Below, piece after piece: positions 11,522 to 20,229 of a DNA stretch of 64,000 bases. The translations under genes and the position numbers were made by a program. The stretch is from Leptospira jelokensis (GTDB taxonomy: Bacteria > Spirochaetota > Leptospiria > Leptospirales > Leptospiraceae), in NCBI RefSeq assembly GCF_004769635.1, contig NZ_RQGH01000024.1:62001-126000 (forward strand), written 5' to 3'. How positions within the stretch are numbered: the first letter of the stretch is position 1; each line of letters starts with the position of its first letter. The notes below the pieces were generated by a model. That model was not told the DNA's origin. It was given only the letters and a program-made list of their open reading frames with translations, and did not search any database.

Positions 11522-11542
11522 CGAAAAAGCGTTAGTGTAAGA

Positions 11543-11989
11543 CTATGCTTGGCCGACGACTTTAACTACGATTTGAGGTACAACACCTTCAGCCAAACGA
11601 ACTTTGATTTTAAATTCACCAACTGATTTAATTGGCTCACCTAAGTCTAGTTTACGTTTGTCGAGTTCTACTCCAGTGTTTTTAATTGCGAGAGCAATAT
11701 CATTCGCTGTTACAGAACCAAAAAGTTTGTCGTTTTCACCCACTTTCACTTTCACTTCGTATGTTTTACCATCAATCGAAGAAGAAAGATCCTTCATCAC
11801 TTTTACACGTTTTTCACGTTTGAGATCAGCAAGTCTTTTTTGGTGGATTGCAGCTTTGGTGTTACCATCGTTTGCACGTACAGCAAGTCTTCTTGGAATG
11901 AGGAAGTTACGTGCATAACCATCAGCAACTTCTTTTACATCCCCAGCATCACCAAGATTTAATACGTCTTTTTGTAATACAACTTTCAT
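11543..11989 (-). CDS. rplI: 50S ribosomal protein L9
   Basis: 148 residues, the usual L9 size. The N-terminal domain has the typical VVLQKDVLNLGDAGDVKEV start and GYARNFLIPRRLA. A long charged connecting helix and the C-terminal rRNA-binding domain follow. It starts 9 bases after rpsR with AGGAG-like pairing upstream (AGTTACGGATG region), and is part of the S6-SSB-S18-L9 operon. Confidence 0.96.
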   Translation of the reverse strand: MKVVLQKDVLNLGDAGDVKEVADGYARNFLIPRRLAVRANDGNTKAAIHQKRLADLKREKRVKVMKDLSSSIDGKTYEVKVKVGENDKLFGSVTANDIALAIKNTGVELDKRKLDLGEPIKSVGEFKIKVRLAEGVVPQIVVKVVGQA

Positions 11990-11998
11990 CCGTAACTC

Positions 11999-12343
11999 CT
12001 ACAGAACTTTAAACGGCAATAAGCCGATGGATCTGGATTTTCTGATTTCACGAGCAAGAGCTCTTTGGTGTTTGCCACAAGTTCCTGTGATCCTTCTTGG
12101 AATGATTTTACCACGGTTGGTTACAAATCTTTCTAAGATATCCACTCGTTTGTAATCAAGTCCTGCAAGTAAGGCTTTGTCAGCACAGAACTTACATACT
12201 TTCTTTTTGTATTTTGCGTTTTTACGACCGAATTTACCTTCTCCGTCTTTACCACGGAATCCACCTTTTTCGTCGTCATCCATCCCGTCCATACTGTCAC
12301 GGGAATCTATTCTTGTATCATCAATATTTGTCGTTTCACTCAT
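11999..12343 (-). CDS. rpsR: 30S ribosomal protein S18
   Basis: The core, with KVCKFCADK and the basic [11 protein letters not shown] end, is S18. Two upstream in-frame starts exist (GTG at 12352 and ATG at 12349). I prefer the ATG at 12343 because AGGTGA sits five bases before it, giving 114 residues. The protein carries an acidic N-terminal extension of about 45 residues rich in Asp, Ser and Gly before the conserved core, longer than in E. coli S18. It retains two Cys in CKFC plus one in TCGKH, a possible metal-binding (C+) form. It sits just after ssb. Confidence 0.93.
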   Translation of the reverse strand: MSETTNIDDTRIDSRDSMDGMDDDEKGGFRGKDGEGKFGRKNAKYKKKVCKFCADKALLAGLDYKRVDILERFVTNRGKIIPRRITGTCGKHQRALAREIRKSRSIGLLPFKVL

Positions 12344-12355
12344 TGTCATCACCTA

Positions 12356-12793
12356 TCAAAAAGGAATGTCGTCATCACCGGCTGGATAATCATCATAACC
12401 ACTACTTACGCCGGAATCATAAGAATTGGAACTGTCAGAACGGTCACCCGATCCACCACCTTGCCCTTGACCACCTAACAGTTGTGCGGTCTCGACATAT
12501 ACGCGGATTTTGGAGGCTTTTTTGCCTTCCGGGGTTTCCCATGACTGTTGTTGGAGTCTACCTTCGATTGCTACTTGTTTACCCTTGCCTGCATATTGTT
12601 TTAAAATGTCAGCAAGTCGGCCCCATGCAACGCAGTCGAAATAATGAGTTTCCTCTTTTTTTTCTCCGTTCGTCACATAAACTCTGTTATTCGCAATTGA
12701 AAAATTGACAACAGAACTTCCGTTCACCGATTTAAATTCCGGATCACGAGTCATACGACCGATGAGTAGTACTTTGTTTAGATCGTTAGCCAT
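12356..12793 (-). CDS. ssb: Single-stranded DNA-binding protein
   Basis: 145 residues. Has an OB fold at about 3-108, then a Gly/Ser/Asp-rich linker, then the acidic DDDIPF tip that recruits partner proteins in the SSB family. It sits between S6 and S18, the classic ribosomal-replication operon order, and its start overlaps the rpsF stop by 8 bases. It protects single-stranded DNA and would serve the DnaB and RecO proteins encoded in the same operon. Confidence 0.96.
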   Translation of the reverse strand: MANDLNKVLLIGRMTRDPEFKSVNGSSVVNFSIANNRVYVTNGEKKEETHYFDCVAWGRLADILKQYAGKGKQVAIEGRLQQQSWETPEGKKASKIRVYVETAQLLGGQGQGGGSGDRSDSSNSYDSGVSSGYDDYPAGDDDIPF

Positions 12794-13061
12794 TTGCCCT
12801 AATTACGAGGGTTTTTAGGATGTTTGCATTGAGTTTGAACTCATGTTCAATCTTTGCAACTTCGGAAGGAGATCCAGAACACTTAATCAGTGTAAAATGG
12901 CCTTGTTCGTCTTGTCCAACGGGATGCCAGAGTCTTTTAGAACCCCAATCCTCTTCGCCTTGGATCGTGAAGTTGTATTTGGAGAGAAGTTCCTTAACGG
13001 CAGACTTCGTCTCTTCTACATTCCCTTCACGAAGAATATTCGTGATTTCGTAGTTTCTCAT
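12786..13061 (-). CDS. rpsF: 30S ribosomal protein S6
   Basis: The start is placed at the ATG at 13061 because an AGGAG lies four bases upstream and the product then begins MRNYEITNILREG, as S6 proteins do. The longer open frame to 13154 adds 31 residues without homology. 91 residues, a ferredoxin-like fold. S6 binds 16S rRNA with S18, whose gene is two positions downstream. This is the first gene of the long minus-strand operon. A short inverted repeat lies in its leader (13079-13102). Confidence 0.94.
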   Translation of the reverse strand: MRNYEITNILREGNVEETKSAVKELLSKYNFTIQGEEDWGSKRLWHPVGQDEQGHFTLIKCSGSPSEVAKIEHEFKLNANILKTLVIRANG

Positions 13062-13078
13062 ATTTCTCCTATGGGTAT

Positions 13079-13102
13079 ACCTACATAGAAACACTTGTAG
13101 GT
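13079..13102 (-). promoter_or_regulatory. Inverted repeat in the rpsF leader
   Basis: ACCTACA at 13079-13085 is mirrored by TGTAGGT at 13096-13102, and one further T-A pair closes the stem (about 8 bp, 10-base loop). It lies about 17 bases upstream of the S6 start, so the RNA hairpin would sit next to the Shine-Dalgarno sequence. S6:S18 autoregulatory leaders are known in other bacteria, but I do not see their conserved CCG bulge here. A regulatory role is inference only. Confidence 0.4.
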
Positions 13103-13213
13103 AGAAGAATTTGTTAGTTTCCACTAGGGTTTTGCCATTGGGGCCTAGGGTCAATGGAATTTCTTCTTGGAGCCCTGAAACCTATCTAATTCTATGGAAT
13201 TTCTAACATTTTT

Positions 13214-13936
13214 ATGGGTGAAAAATCAAATTTTCCAGAAGTTTGGGGCCTGGGTCTTGGTCTATTTTTAGCGCTGTATGCTGGTTTTTTAAACCATATC
13301 ACTCCCAAAGAACCCGCTCTCGACAACCACTCTGGGTTTGAATCCAGCCTGCTCGGCCTTGAGATGGCAGAAACTCCAAAACATGTCCAAGACCTGATTG
13401 GAATTCCCGATACCATCGATTTTTTCCATCTCTCCACCGAATACCGAAGGGTGCATTACTTTGATTTTGGATTTATCTTTTGTTATTTAGCGTTTTTAAC
13501 CTACACAGGCCATTATGCAGGAAGGAAGGTTCGGCCGATTTTTCTAAAAATCTTTATGGGAATGATCTTACTCCTGGTGATTGCAGGATTTGCCGATCTC
13601 ATCGAAAACATTCTCATCCTCAATATCCTCGATGCCAAAACAGCAGAAGAGATGACACCTTCATTGGAATACTTAAAACCCACATCCCAACTCAAATGGT
13701 TTTGTTTGTTTTCGTATGTAGCCATTGTTTCCGTATACTTTTGGTTATACGAAAAAGGTTGGATCCTAAGAACGGCAGCGATTCTTTTTTTCACTGGATT
13801 TTTTTTACAGATGTTTTCTATCATCCGCACCAATTTACTCGAACTCAGTTTCCCGTTTTTTCTAGTGGGACTTGTTTGCAGTTGGTTCCATTACGGCTTT
13901 AGTTTGGCTTTTAGTTCCTTATCAAAAAAAACATAA
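13214..13936 (+). CDS. Polytopic membrane protein, unknown function
   Basis: 240 residues with about six hydrophobic helices (roughly 12-30, 84-102, 110-136, 160-180, 186-206 and 212-233). A soluble loop of about 50 residues lies between the first and second, including ETPKHVQDLIG. I do not recognise a family. It is transcribed away from the rpsF operon and converges on the CapA-like gene, overlapping it by 46 bases at the 3' ends, which is unusual but both frames look coding. Confidence 0.72.
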   Translation: MGEKSNFPEVWGLGLGLFLALYAGFLNHITPKEPALDNHSGFESSLLGLEMAETPKHVQDLIGIPDTIDFFHLSTEYRRVHYFDFGFIFCYLAFLTYTGHYAGRKVRPIFLKIFMGMILLLVIAGFADLIENILILNILDAKTAEEMTPSLEYLKPTSQLKWFCLFSYVAIVSVYFWLYEKGWILRTAAILFFTGFFLQMFSIIRTNLLELSFPFFLVGLVCSWFHYGFSLAFSSLSKKT

Positions 13937-15033
13937 CCCCTTCCCCCAGAAATCACAAGATCCGTTCCGAGTTGTTTACAAAGGATGGCATATTCTTTTA
14001 AAAAACTCTCTGCTTCTTTTGGGCCAAGTGGGAAAAAATAATGATCCCCTGGTAGGCTTTGGTGTTTTCCAAACACAGGGATCACCTCCACAAACAACAG
14101 TTTGTCGCCATCAAAATGTGTGACCACAGATACATTGTGTTTTAAGTATTGGTTTTTCGAACCAAAGAAAAAATTCCCAAGGGAATAGACAACGATCCCT
14201 TTGGGAAACACCTCAATCCCCTGTGGTACATGTGGGTGGTGCCCTATGATCACCTTATAACCTGCGTTAATTAAGTATTTTGCCGCATTTCGTTCTGTAT
14301 CCATTGGAGTTGGATTGTATTCCACTCCCCAATGTACGGAAAGTACATTCACTTGGTTTGGTTTTGTTTTTTTAATCAGTTTTTCTGCCGTGGCGACTCG
14401 GAAATAAGCGGCCCCAGGCGAATTTGTTCCCGAAAAAAGCCTGGTCTCTCCCGTATCGGAAAACGAAAACAATCGAAATTCCGTATTTCCCTTTTTCACG
14501 ATGATGGGTTGCAGGGCAAGGTCAGTGTTTTTTCCAGCACCTGTATGGAAAATTTGAAACTCATCTAACAGGCTTAAGGTTTCCAATAGTCCATTTTCCC
14601 CAAAGTCCATCGTGTGGTTATTCCCAAGAAAAACCCCATCAATTCCGAGTGATCGAAGCACTGTTAAATCCCGGCGTTCTCCATAAAATACATAGGATTT
14701 CCTTTGGTCTGCTGTAGGGGTTTTATGTAATACGGGAGTTTCTAAATTGATAAAACGAAAATCAAATTGGTCGAGGAAATAAAAAAAACTCCGAAAGGGA
14801 AAAAATACATCGTCTGAACGCATGGCATCCCGAACTCCCCAATTGAACATCACATCACCGCCAAACCAGAGTTTAGTGGAGCTAGGGTATTGAATGGATT
14901 CACCAGTTTCAGTTTGAAACTGGTACAAAAATGATTTTGGCAATCCAAGAGGTTCTTCTTGGGTTTCCGGTTGATCCAAAGCAAATACAAGGATCGGAAA
15001 AAGAAAAACCAAAAAGAAAAAACGAAGTTTCAT
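13891..15033 (-). CDS. CapA-like metallophosphoesterase-fold protein, exported
   Basis: 380 residues with a signal peptide (about 1-19, ending in LVFALDQ). The CapA/PGA_cap fold is shown by LWFGGDVMFNWGV, NLETPV, GNNHTMDFGENG, HWGVEYNPTP, IIGHHPHVPQG and YSLGNFFFG, which carry the metal-ligand residues of the family. Relatives include poly-gamma-glutamate capsule proteins, but no other capsule genes are nearby, so the substrate is unknown. It is the last gene of a three-gene operon with the lipoprotein and TPR genes, 3 bases after the lipoprotein. Confidence 0.85.
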   Translation of the reverse strand: MKLRFFFLVFLFPILVFALDQPETQEEPLGLPKSFLYQFQTETGESIQYPSSTKLWFGGDVMFNWGVRDAMRSDDVFFPFRSFFYFLDQFDFRFINLETPVLHKTPTADQRKSYVFYGERRDLTVLRSLGIDGVFLGNNHTMDFGENGLLETLSLLDEFQIFHTGAGKNTDLALQPIIVKKGNTEFRLFSFSDTGETRLFSGTNSPGAAYFRVATAEKLIKKTKPNQVNVLSVHWGVEYNPTPMDTERNAAKYLINAGYKVIIGHHPHVPQGIEVFPKGIVVYSLGNFFFGSKNQYLKHNVSVVTHFDGDKLLFVEVIPVFGKHQSLPGDHYFFPLGPKEAESFLKEYAILCKQLGTDLVISGGRGYVFFDKELKAKLKP

Positions 15034-15036
15034 CTC

Positions 15037-15825
15037 TTAAAATCGAAATACTTGGGGGGATACTTCTGTGATTTGTGATTTTTTCAGTTTGATTTGGATG
15101 AGGACATTTTCCTTTTCTGTGTCAAGGCTTACCACTTTGGTTGTGATTTCTTTTGGAGGGTGGACTTGGTTTGCCGAAGTTTTCACAATGGCGATGGCCT
15201 TCAGTCCTCGTTTCCCACTCGTTAATTCTAACCTGTCCAAACTCCCTTCTTTAAAAAAATATTCATATTCACCATCTGGTTTTGTGACATACACACGAGA
15301 ATCATCTGTATTAAACCTTGCTTTTTGGTTTTGGATTTCGCTTATATAGTTTCCAGTAAGGTAAGAATAAATCACAGGGAAAGGGATTGTATATTTTTTT
15401 CCAGAATTCGGATCTTGGATGAGAATGTCACCCATCGGTAGGGTCTGGATTTCTTTTGTGCTTGTGGGTTTGATTTGGATTTGTTCCCCATTTGCAACAA
15501 GTTCCGTAAAAATCATACCAAAGAATTGGTCCATCAATTGGATTTTGACTTGTTTTGTGTCCTTTGAAACAAACACCTTCCCATCCAAATACACATTGTC
15601 TTTTTTGGGAACAAAGGTCTGGATTTGCATGGAAAAATCTGATTTAAAACTAGGAAAGTTTGGATTTTTATCCAATACTTCTTTCAAAAATGTTTTTGAT
15701 GAGGTATCCTTTGCTGGTAAATACTTACCGTCTGCCTTTCCAATAAAATTCGGATCTTCCACTTCTGTGGATTGGCATGCGACAAATTGTAAAATCAAAA
15801 TAAAAACAAATAACCGAATCATCAT
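15037..15825 (-). CDS. Probable outer-membrane lipoprotein, LolA/LolB-like
   Basis: 262 residues. The start MMIRLFVFILILQFVAC is a lipoprotein signal peptide with Cys17 as the likely lipidated residue. The body shows alternating beta strands (DFSMQIQTFVPKKDNVYLDG, VKIQLMDQFFGMIFTEL) that suggest the half-barrel fold of LolA/LolB or similar lipid-binding proteins. This is a fold impression, not a family match. The start overlaps the stop of the TPR gene by 4 bases, and CapA follows 3 bases later. Confidence 0.65.
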   Translation of the reverse strand: MMIRLFVFILILQFVACQSTEVEDPNFIGKADGKYLPAKDTSSKTFLKEVLDKNPNFPSFKSDFSMQIQTFVPKKDNVYLDGKVFVSKDTKQVKIQLMDQFFGMIFTELVANGEQIQIKPTSTKEIQTLPMGDILIQDPNSGKKYTIPFPVIYSYLTGNYISEIQNQKARFNTDDSRVYVTKPDGEYEYFFKEGSLDRLELTSGKRGLKAIAIVKTSANQVHPPKEITTKVVSLDTEKENVLIQIKLKKSQITEVSPQVFRF

Positions 15826-17819
15826 TGTGAAATTTCCTTTTCCACTCGTTTGATTTTGGACACCAACTCTTTGTTAGTGGATTGTTTGTCCTTTGCGAGT
15901 GAAAGTTTATAAAATTGTACTGCATTTACAGGGTCTTTTTTTGCCAAATACACATCCCCTAAATGTTCATAAATCACAGGGTCTTCAAATCCTCTCTCCA
16001 ATGCGAGAGAGGCTGCAAAATTTAAGTGTAACAAAGCCAAATTGAATTCTTTTTTTCGGTAGTACACCCAACCCAAACTATCTTGGTAGGCCGGGTTGTC
16101 TGGTTCTAAAGAAATTGCCTTGTTTAAAAGTGTATTTGCTTCTTCCGGATGTTTGTCTTTTTCTGCGTATAGATAACCCAAATAATTCATGGCATTGGAA
16201 GCATTGGGATTTAAAGAGATGGTTTTTTTTAAATCCGATTCTGTTTCTTCAAATTGTTTTAATTTGTCATACGCACTGGCACGGTAAAAATAAAAATTTG
16301 CATTGTTTGGATCCATTTGGATGGCTTGTGAATAATCCTTCACACTTTCTTCGTATTTACCCAATTGAAAGTATGACAACCCTCGCAGGTAAAAATGAGT
16401 AGGATTTGGATTTTCTTGTAAGGTGTTTGACAAAATGCCAACAGAAGTTTCTTCCTTTTTTAAATTCCCTTGCAGGTAAAGGTAAGCCAAACGAAATCGT
16501 AATTTCAAATTTTTATCTAAATTTGTGGAAAGGGCAAGTGCTTCTTTCATTGAAAGGATGGAATGGTTCCACTGCCCTAACATTTCTTGGCAGGCTGAAA
16601 TTTTTTCCAAGTAGGCAACTTTCAGTTCGGTTTGCCCTTCTGTTTCCGTTAATTTTTGGTATCCACGTTTGAGTATCGAAAGTGCGAGTACATACTGACG
16701 GTACTCATAAGCATACTGTGCGGTTTCAGCATTGAATTCATGGTAACTCGGAGAATTATTTTTTTCGGCCAATTCCAAAAGTGCAACTCTCGGTGTTAAC
16801 CTCGCTGGATTTGCATTGATAAAGTTTTTTAGTTTCTCTTCCAAACCAATTGTAGATCCATTTACCAGTTGGTTTAAGAGTGTGATGAGACCTTCTTTTG
16901 GAATTTTCTTTTCTCCACGTAAGGTTTGGAAAAATTGGGGGGCAACATCACGTGCATTCAAAAAATAAATTTCTGCGAGCATATGGGAGGCATCGATGTC
17001 CCTTAAATTTTTTTCACGAATTTGTTCCAAATAGAATTTGGACTGTTTAAAATCACCTAACACAAAATAAATTTGTGCCAATCGAAATAAAACTTCCATA
17101 TCGTTTTTATATACAGAATTGTATTCGTTAAAATGTTTGATGGAGATTTTTGGGTAATCCAGTTTATAATTCAGATCACCTAAAGCTTTGGCTGTGATGT
17201 ATTTGTATTTGGAAGAGGTGTCCCTTCTTTCAATGACAAAAGAAAGTGCCGTGTAATACAAAAGAGACTGGTTCCACATCTTCCTTTCGAAGTACAAATT
17301 CCCGAGTAAGTATAAAAAATCTGGGTCATTCGGAAAAAGGACCAAATCCTTTTCTAAAACTTCTGTGGCTTTCACTAAGTTTTGTTCCCGAAGGCGCACT
17401 CGCATTTGCAGAATCACAATTTCTTTGGTGAGCTCTGGTGATTCATTTTTTGCAAGTTCTGACCATTCCCAAGCCTTTGTGGTATCACCTAACTCTAAAT
17501 AATTTTGCGCTTGTAGTTCTGCTGAAAGGGAACTTGGCCTAATCCCTTTTTCTTTTTGGCAGAGGTGGTATTTGTCGAGGTAGGAAATTGAGCTTTCGAA
17601 TGAAACTTTTGCCACTTCCGATTTTTTGGCATTATTGGCTTTGTAGGCGGTGATTTGCTCATTTATGGCCCGAGAGAGGAAAAACTCACTTGGAACCCCA
17701 GGTTCGAGAAGGGAACAATCTTTCTTTGGGATTGGATCTGCAAAGGCCTGCAAAACAGTAAGAAAACAAAAGAAAACAAAGAGGAATGGGTGGTTTAAAG
17801 TTTTAATTGCTTGAAACAT
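15822..17819 (-). CDS. Exported TPR-repeat protein
   Basis: I place the start at the ATG at 17819 (665 residues) because it begins a clear signal peptide ending in TVLQAFADPIP. The longer frame to 17918 lacks one. Tetratricopeptide repeats fill much of the protein and are strongest at about 460-640, with units such as YFQLGKYEESVKDYSQAI and YFYRASAYDKLKQFEETESD. It is probably a periplasmic or envelope scaffold. First gene of the operon with the lipoprotein and CapA-like genes. Divergent from the six-gene plus-strand operon, with only 38 bases between starts. Confidence 0.8.
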   Translation of the reverse strand: MFQAIKTLNHPFLFVFFCFLTVLQAFADPIPKKDCSLLEPGVPSEFFLSRAINEQITAYKANNAKKSEVAKVSFESSISYLDKYHLCQKEKGIRPSSLSAELQAQNYLELGDTTKAWEWSELAKNESPELTKEIVILQMRVRLREQNLVKATEVLEKDLVLFPNDPDFLYLLGNLYFERKMWNQSLLYYTALSFVIERRDTSSKYKYITAKALGDLNYKLDYPKISIKHFNEYNSVYKNDMEVLFRLAQIYFVLGDFKQSKFYLEQIREKNLRDIDASHMLAEIYFLNARDVAPQFFQTLRGEKKIPKEGLITLLNQLVNGSTIGLEEKLKNFINANPARLTPRVALLELAEKNNSPSYHEFNAETAQYAYEYRQYVLALSILKRGYQKLTETEGQTELKVAYLEKISACQEMLGQWNHSILSMKEALALSTNLDKNLKLRFRLAYLYLQGNLKKEETSVGILSNTLQENPNPTHFYLRGLSYFQLGKYEESVKDYSQAIQMDPNNANFYFYRASAYDKLKQFEETESDLKKTISLNPNASNAMNYLGYLYAEKDKHPEEANTLLNKAISLEPDNPAYQDSLGWVYYRKKEFNLALLHLNFAASLALERGFEDPVIYEHLGDVYLAKKDPVNAVQFYKLSLAKDKQSTNKELVSKIKRVEKEISQ

Positions 17820-17857
17820 CAGTAGATTCCGGCAAAGATCGGGTACAGGGACAATCC

Positions 17858-19114
17858 TTGAACCAAATCTTCCGAGAAAATTTAAAATACATTCTGGCTG
17901 TTCTCCTCGTATGGGCAATCACTTTCCCATGGATTCTGAGAAACAGGGACACCATCCTTGCCAAACTTACCCTCACCTACAATTCGTTTTTTGGTTACCC
18001 CAATCCGAGGATCGCACACCAACTCATAGCCAAAGGGGATGCAGTCCTCGAAAGCCGAAAGGAGGGAGGTTCTAATGTCTTCCAAAACATCTCTCAATTT
18101 TTTAGTGCGGAAGAAAACACAAAAGGGACCGTACTCCCCTTGGACCTTGCGCTTATGGAAAAGTCCTGTTTGTATTTCCGAAGCAAAGAACATGTGGAAG
18201 AACATTTTTTAGAACTGACTTGGAGGGAAAAAGCGAGTGAGTGGGGCTCTCCCCTCTTCCAAAGGATGGCACCCCAAGGAGAATTACTGCTTGGCCCAAA
18301 TCCCAAAGACTATTGGAACTCACACATCGAAGCTGTTCTTACCGCACTTGATTATTACAAACGTGCCTTACGATTTTCTGGCCCTGAACTCCTTGCTCCC
18401 AAAAAAATTGAATCAGTCGCTTGGGCAAGTTGTAGGCCAAGTGAAATCTTACTCGCATACAAAACCCATATGTTGGAAACAGAATCCTATGTCTTACAAA
18501 AGTTAACTGACTTAGAAAAAGTTCCGAGTGGACTGAGCGCTGTACAAAAACGAAGTGTAGTACTATCGAGCATCAAACGAAGTGATTTCAGTGAAGTCTC
18601 GGCCAATGATTATTTAGAGTCTTTGCTTCGGCAAATCCTACTCACTGGTATGAAACAATTTTCTCCAAGGGAAATGGATGATATCTATGAAAGGATTTTG
18701 TATTTTGTTGGATCCGATGAAAGAGAATACTTAAAGTTTAAATTCAGAAGAGCAGAATTGTATTTCCAATTAGGAAAAGAAGAAAACTCATATTACCAAA
18801 AAGCAACAATAGAATTTAAAGAATCTTCCAATATCCAAATTGCATCTGAACTTGAAGACATTAACCTTCCTGCCCTGCTCGTCCATGAATTTGAAGCAAA
18901 ACTGAGACAAGCAGAAAGCCTTCACAAACTAAAAGAAAACAATAAAAGTTTAGTGATCTTAGATTCATTAAAATCAAAACTTCGCAACGTTGATGAACGA
19001 AGTGTCGGTGGCAAAAAAGATCAAATTTTAAAAGCATACCATAATCTAAACCGATCCGTTCTACGTAAGCTCGGACGTTACGAAGAAGCAGATGAAATCC
19101 CATTTAACGAATGA
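17858..19114 (+). CDS. Membrane-anchored protein, unknown function (first gene of CHAT/sigma operon)
   Basis: The open frame reaches a TTG at 17807, but that would overlap the divergent gene. I prefer the TTG at 17858, which has AGGG a few bases upstream (418 residues). One hydrophobic helix follows near the N-terminus (about 12-28, YILAVLLVWAITFPWIL). The rest is charged and helical, with TPR-like or coiled segments (FRRAELYFQLGKEENSYYQK). The stop overlaps the cysteine desulfurase start by 23 bases. I do not recognise a family. Confidence 0.72.
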   Translation: MNQIFRENLKYILAVLLVWAITFPWILRNRDTILAKLTLTYNSFFGYPNPRIAHQLIAKGDAVLESRKEGGSNVFQNISQFFSAEENTKGTVLPLDLALMEKSCLYFRSKEHVEEHFLELTWREKASEWGSPLFQRMAPQGELLLGPNPKDYWNSHIEAVLTALDYYKRALRFSGPELLAPKKIESVAWASCRPSEILLAYKTHMLETESYVLQKLTDLEKVPSGLSAVQKRSVVLSSIKRSDFSEVSANDYLESLLRQILLTGMKQFSPREMDDIYERILYFVGSDEREYLKFKFRRAELYFQLGKEENSYYQKATIEFKESSNIQIASELEDINLPALLVHEFEAKLRQAESLHKLKENNKSLVILDSLKSKLRNVDERSVGGKKDQILKAYHNLNRSVLRKLGRYEEADEIPFNE

Positions 19115-20222
19115 TATAAGGTATTTTGACTACAATGCAACCCATCCTCCCTACCCAGAGATTTTAGAATCTTGTTTGGAGGAATACTTACAAAATTATT
19201 ATAATCCATCAGGAATCACTCGTTACTCACTGCAAAACCAGGGAAAAATAGAACAAACCCGAAAGTTTCTGGCAAAGATCACGGGAGGACAAGAAAAACA
19301 GTTTGTATTTTCTTCCACGGGTACGGAGGCAAATCACTTACTCATCCAAAGTTTGCGAGTAAAATACCCTAATCTAAGTTCGGTGATCGTTTCTCCATTT
19401 GAACATTCGAGTATGTATTCTGCTTTAGAAATGTTCGGATTCCATCCAGAACTTATAAAACCCAACCGTGGTGGGACTGTGAACCTAAATCATTTAGAAT
19501 CTTTGTTAAAAATAGAGCCAAGGCCTGTTGTCTGTTTGTATGCAGGCAATGAAACGGGAGTCATCCAACCAGCAGAAGAGATCCAAAAACTCACCAAACT
19601 GTATGGACAGATGTTTTACAGTGACCTAATGCAAGCCTTCTGTAAAATTGAAGTTCCCTTTTCCCTTTTTGATGGGTATAGTTTTTCAGGCCATAAAATT
19701 GGGGCTGGTATGGGTGCTTGTGTCACGTATTTACCAGAAAGTAACCCTCATTTTCGGTTGTTTGGTGGTGGAAACCAGGAAAACGAACATAGAGCCGGCA
19801 CAGAAAATACATTTGCCATCTCCTGTTTACAAAAAGTAACAGAAGTCCAATTGGAAGGGCTCATCACAAAAATCGAACGGTTAAAAAATTTCCAATCCCA
19901 ACTCGAAAGTGAACTAGAATCCTTTGGATGTGAAATCATCGCAAAAAACGAAAAAAGGCTTCCGAATACAAGTTTTTTCCTATTACCCATCCAAACCGTT
20001 GACTTCTTTTTATTAGGTCTAGAAGAAAAAGGAATCATCGTATCCACTGGTAGTTCCTGCAAATCAAGGGCCAGGGAAGCTTCCAAATCCTTACTCCAAA
20101 TGGGGTATTCAGAAGAAGAAGCCTTACGTGCGATCAGAATTTCCACGGGAAGTTTTACTACATTAGAAGATCTTGAAATTCTTATTTCAGAAATCAAAGA
20201 ATTGATCCAAAAATTCCAGTGA
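19092..20222 (+). CDS. Cysteine desulfurase, NifS/IscS-type (PLP enzyme)
   Basis: 376 residues. A class V aminotransferase-fold enzyme that in this family removes sulfur from cysteine. Seen: Lys202 in SFSGHKIGAG as the probable PLP Schiff-base lysine, His104 in PFEHSS, the GNETG segment, RAGTEN, and Cys323 in STGSSCKSR as the persulfide-bearing cysteine. The SDLMQA segment differs from the usual VDAVQA. No IscU or tRNA-thiolase gene is adjacent, so the sulfur acceptor is unknown. It overlaps the preceding gene by 23 bases and lies 7 bases before the CHAT gene. Confidence 0.88.
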   Translation: MKSHLTNDIRYFDYNATHPPYPEILESCLEEYLQNYYNPSGITRYSLQNQGKIEQTRKFLAKITGGQEKQFVFSSTGTEANHLLIQSLRVKYPNLSSVIVSPFEHSSMYSALEMFGFHPELIKPNRGGTVNLNHLESLLKIEPRPVVCLYAGNETGVIQPAEEIQKLTKLYGQMFYSDLMQAFCKIEVPFSLFDGYSFSGHKIGAGMGACVTYLPESNPHFRLFGGGNQENEHRAGTENTFAISCLQKVTEVQLEGLITKIERLKNFQSQLESELESFGCEIIAKNEKRLPNTSFFLLPIQTVDFFLLGLEEKGIIVSTGSSCKSRAREASKSLLQMGYSEEEALRAIRISTGSFTTLEDLEILISEIKELIQKFQ

Positions 20223-20229
20223 AACCAAA

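Noticed and set aside
13079..13102. A known S6:S18 leader motif
   Set aside because: The stem exists, but the conserved CCG bulge of that motif is not present, so I list it only as a generic inverted repeat.
13062..13154. An N-terminal extension of S6 of 31 residues
   Set aside because: S6 proteins begin at MRNYEIT; a good AGGAG precedes the ATG at 13061; the extension is rich in unlikely residues and overlaps the leader hairpin.
17807..17857. TTG start upstream for the first CHAT-operon gene
   Set aside because: It overlaps the first codons of the divergent TPR gene and has no ribosome binding site; the TTG at 17858 has AGGG upstream.
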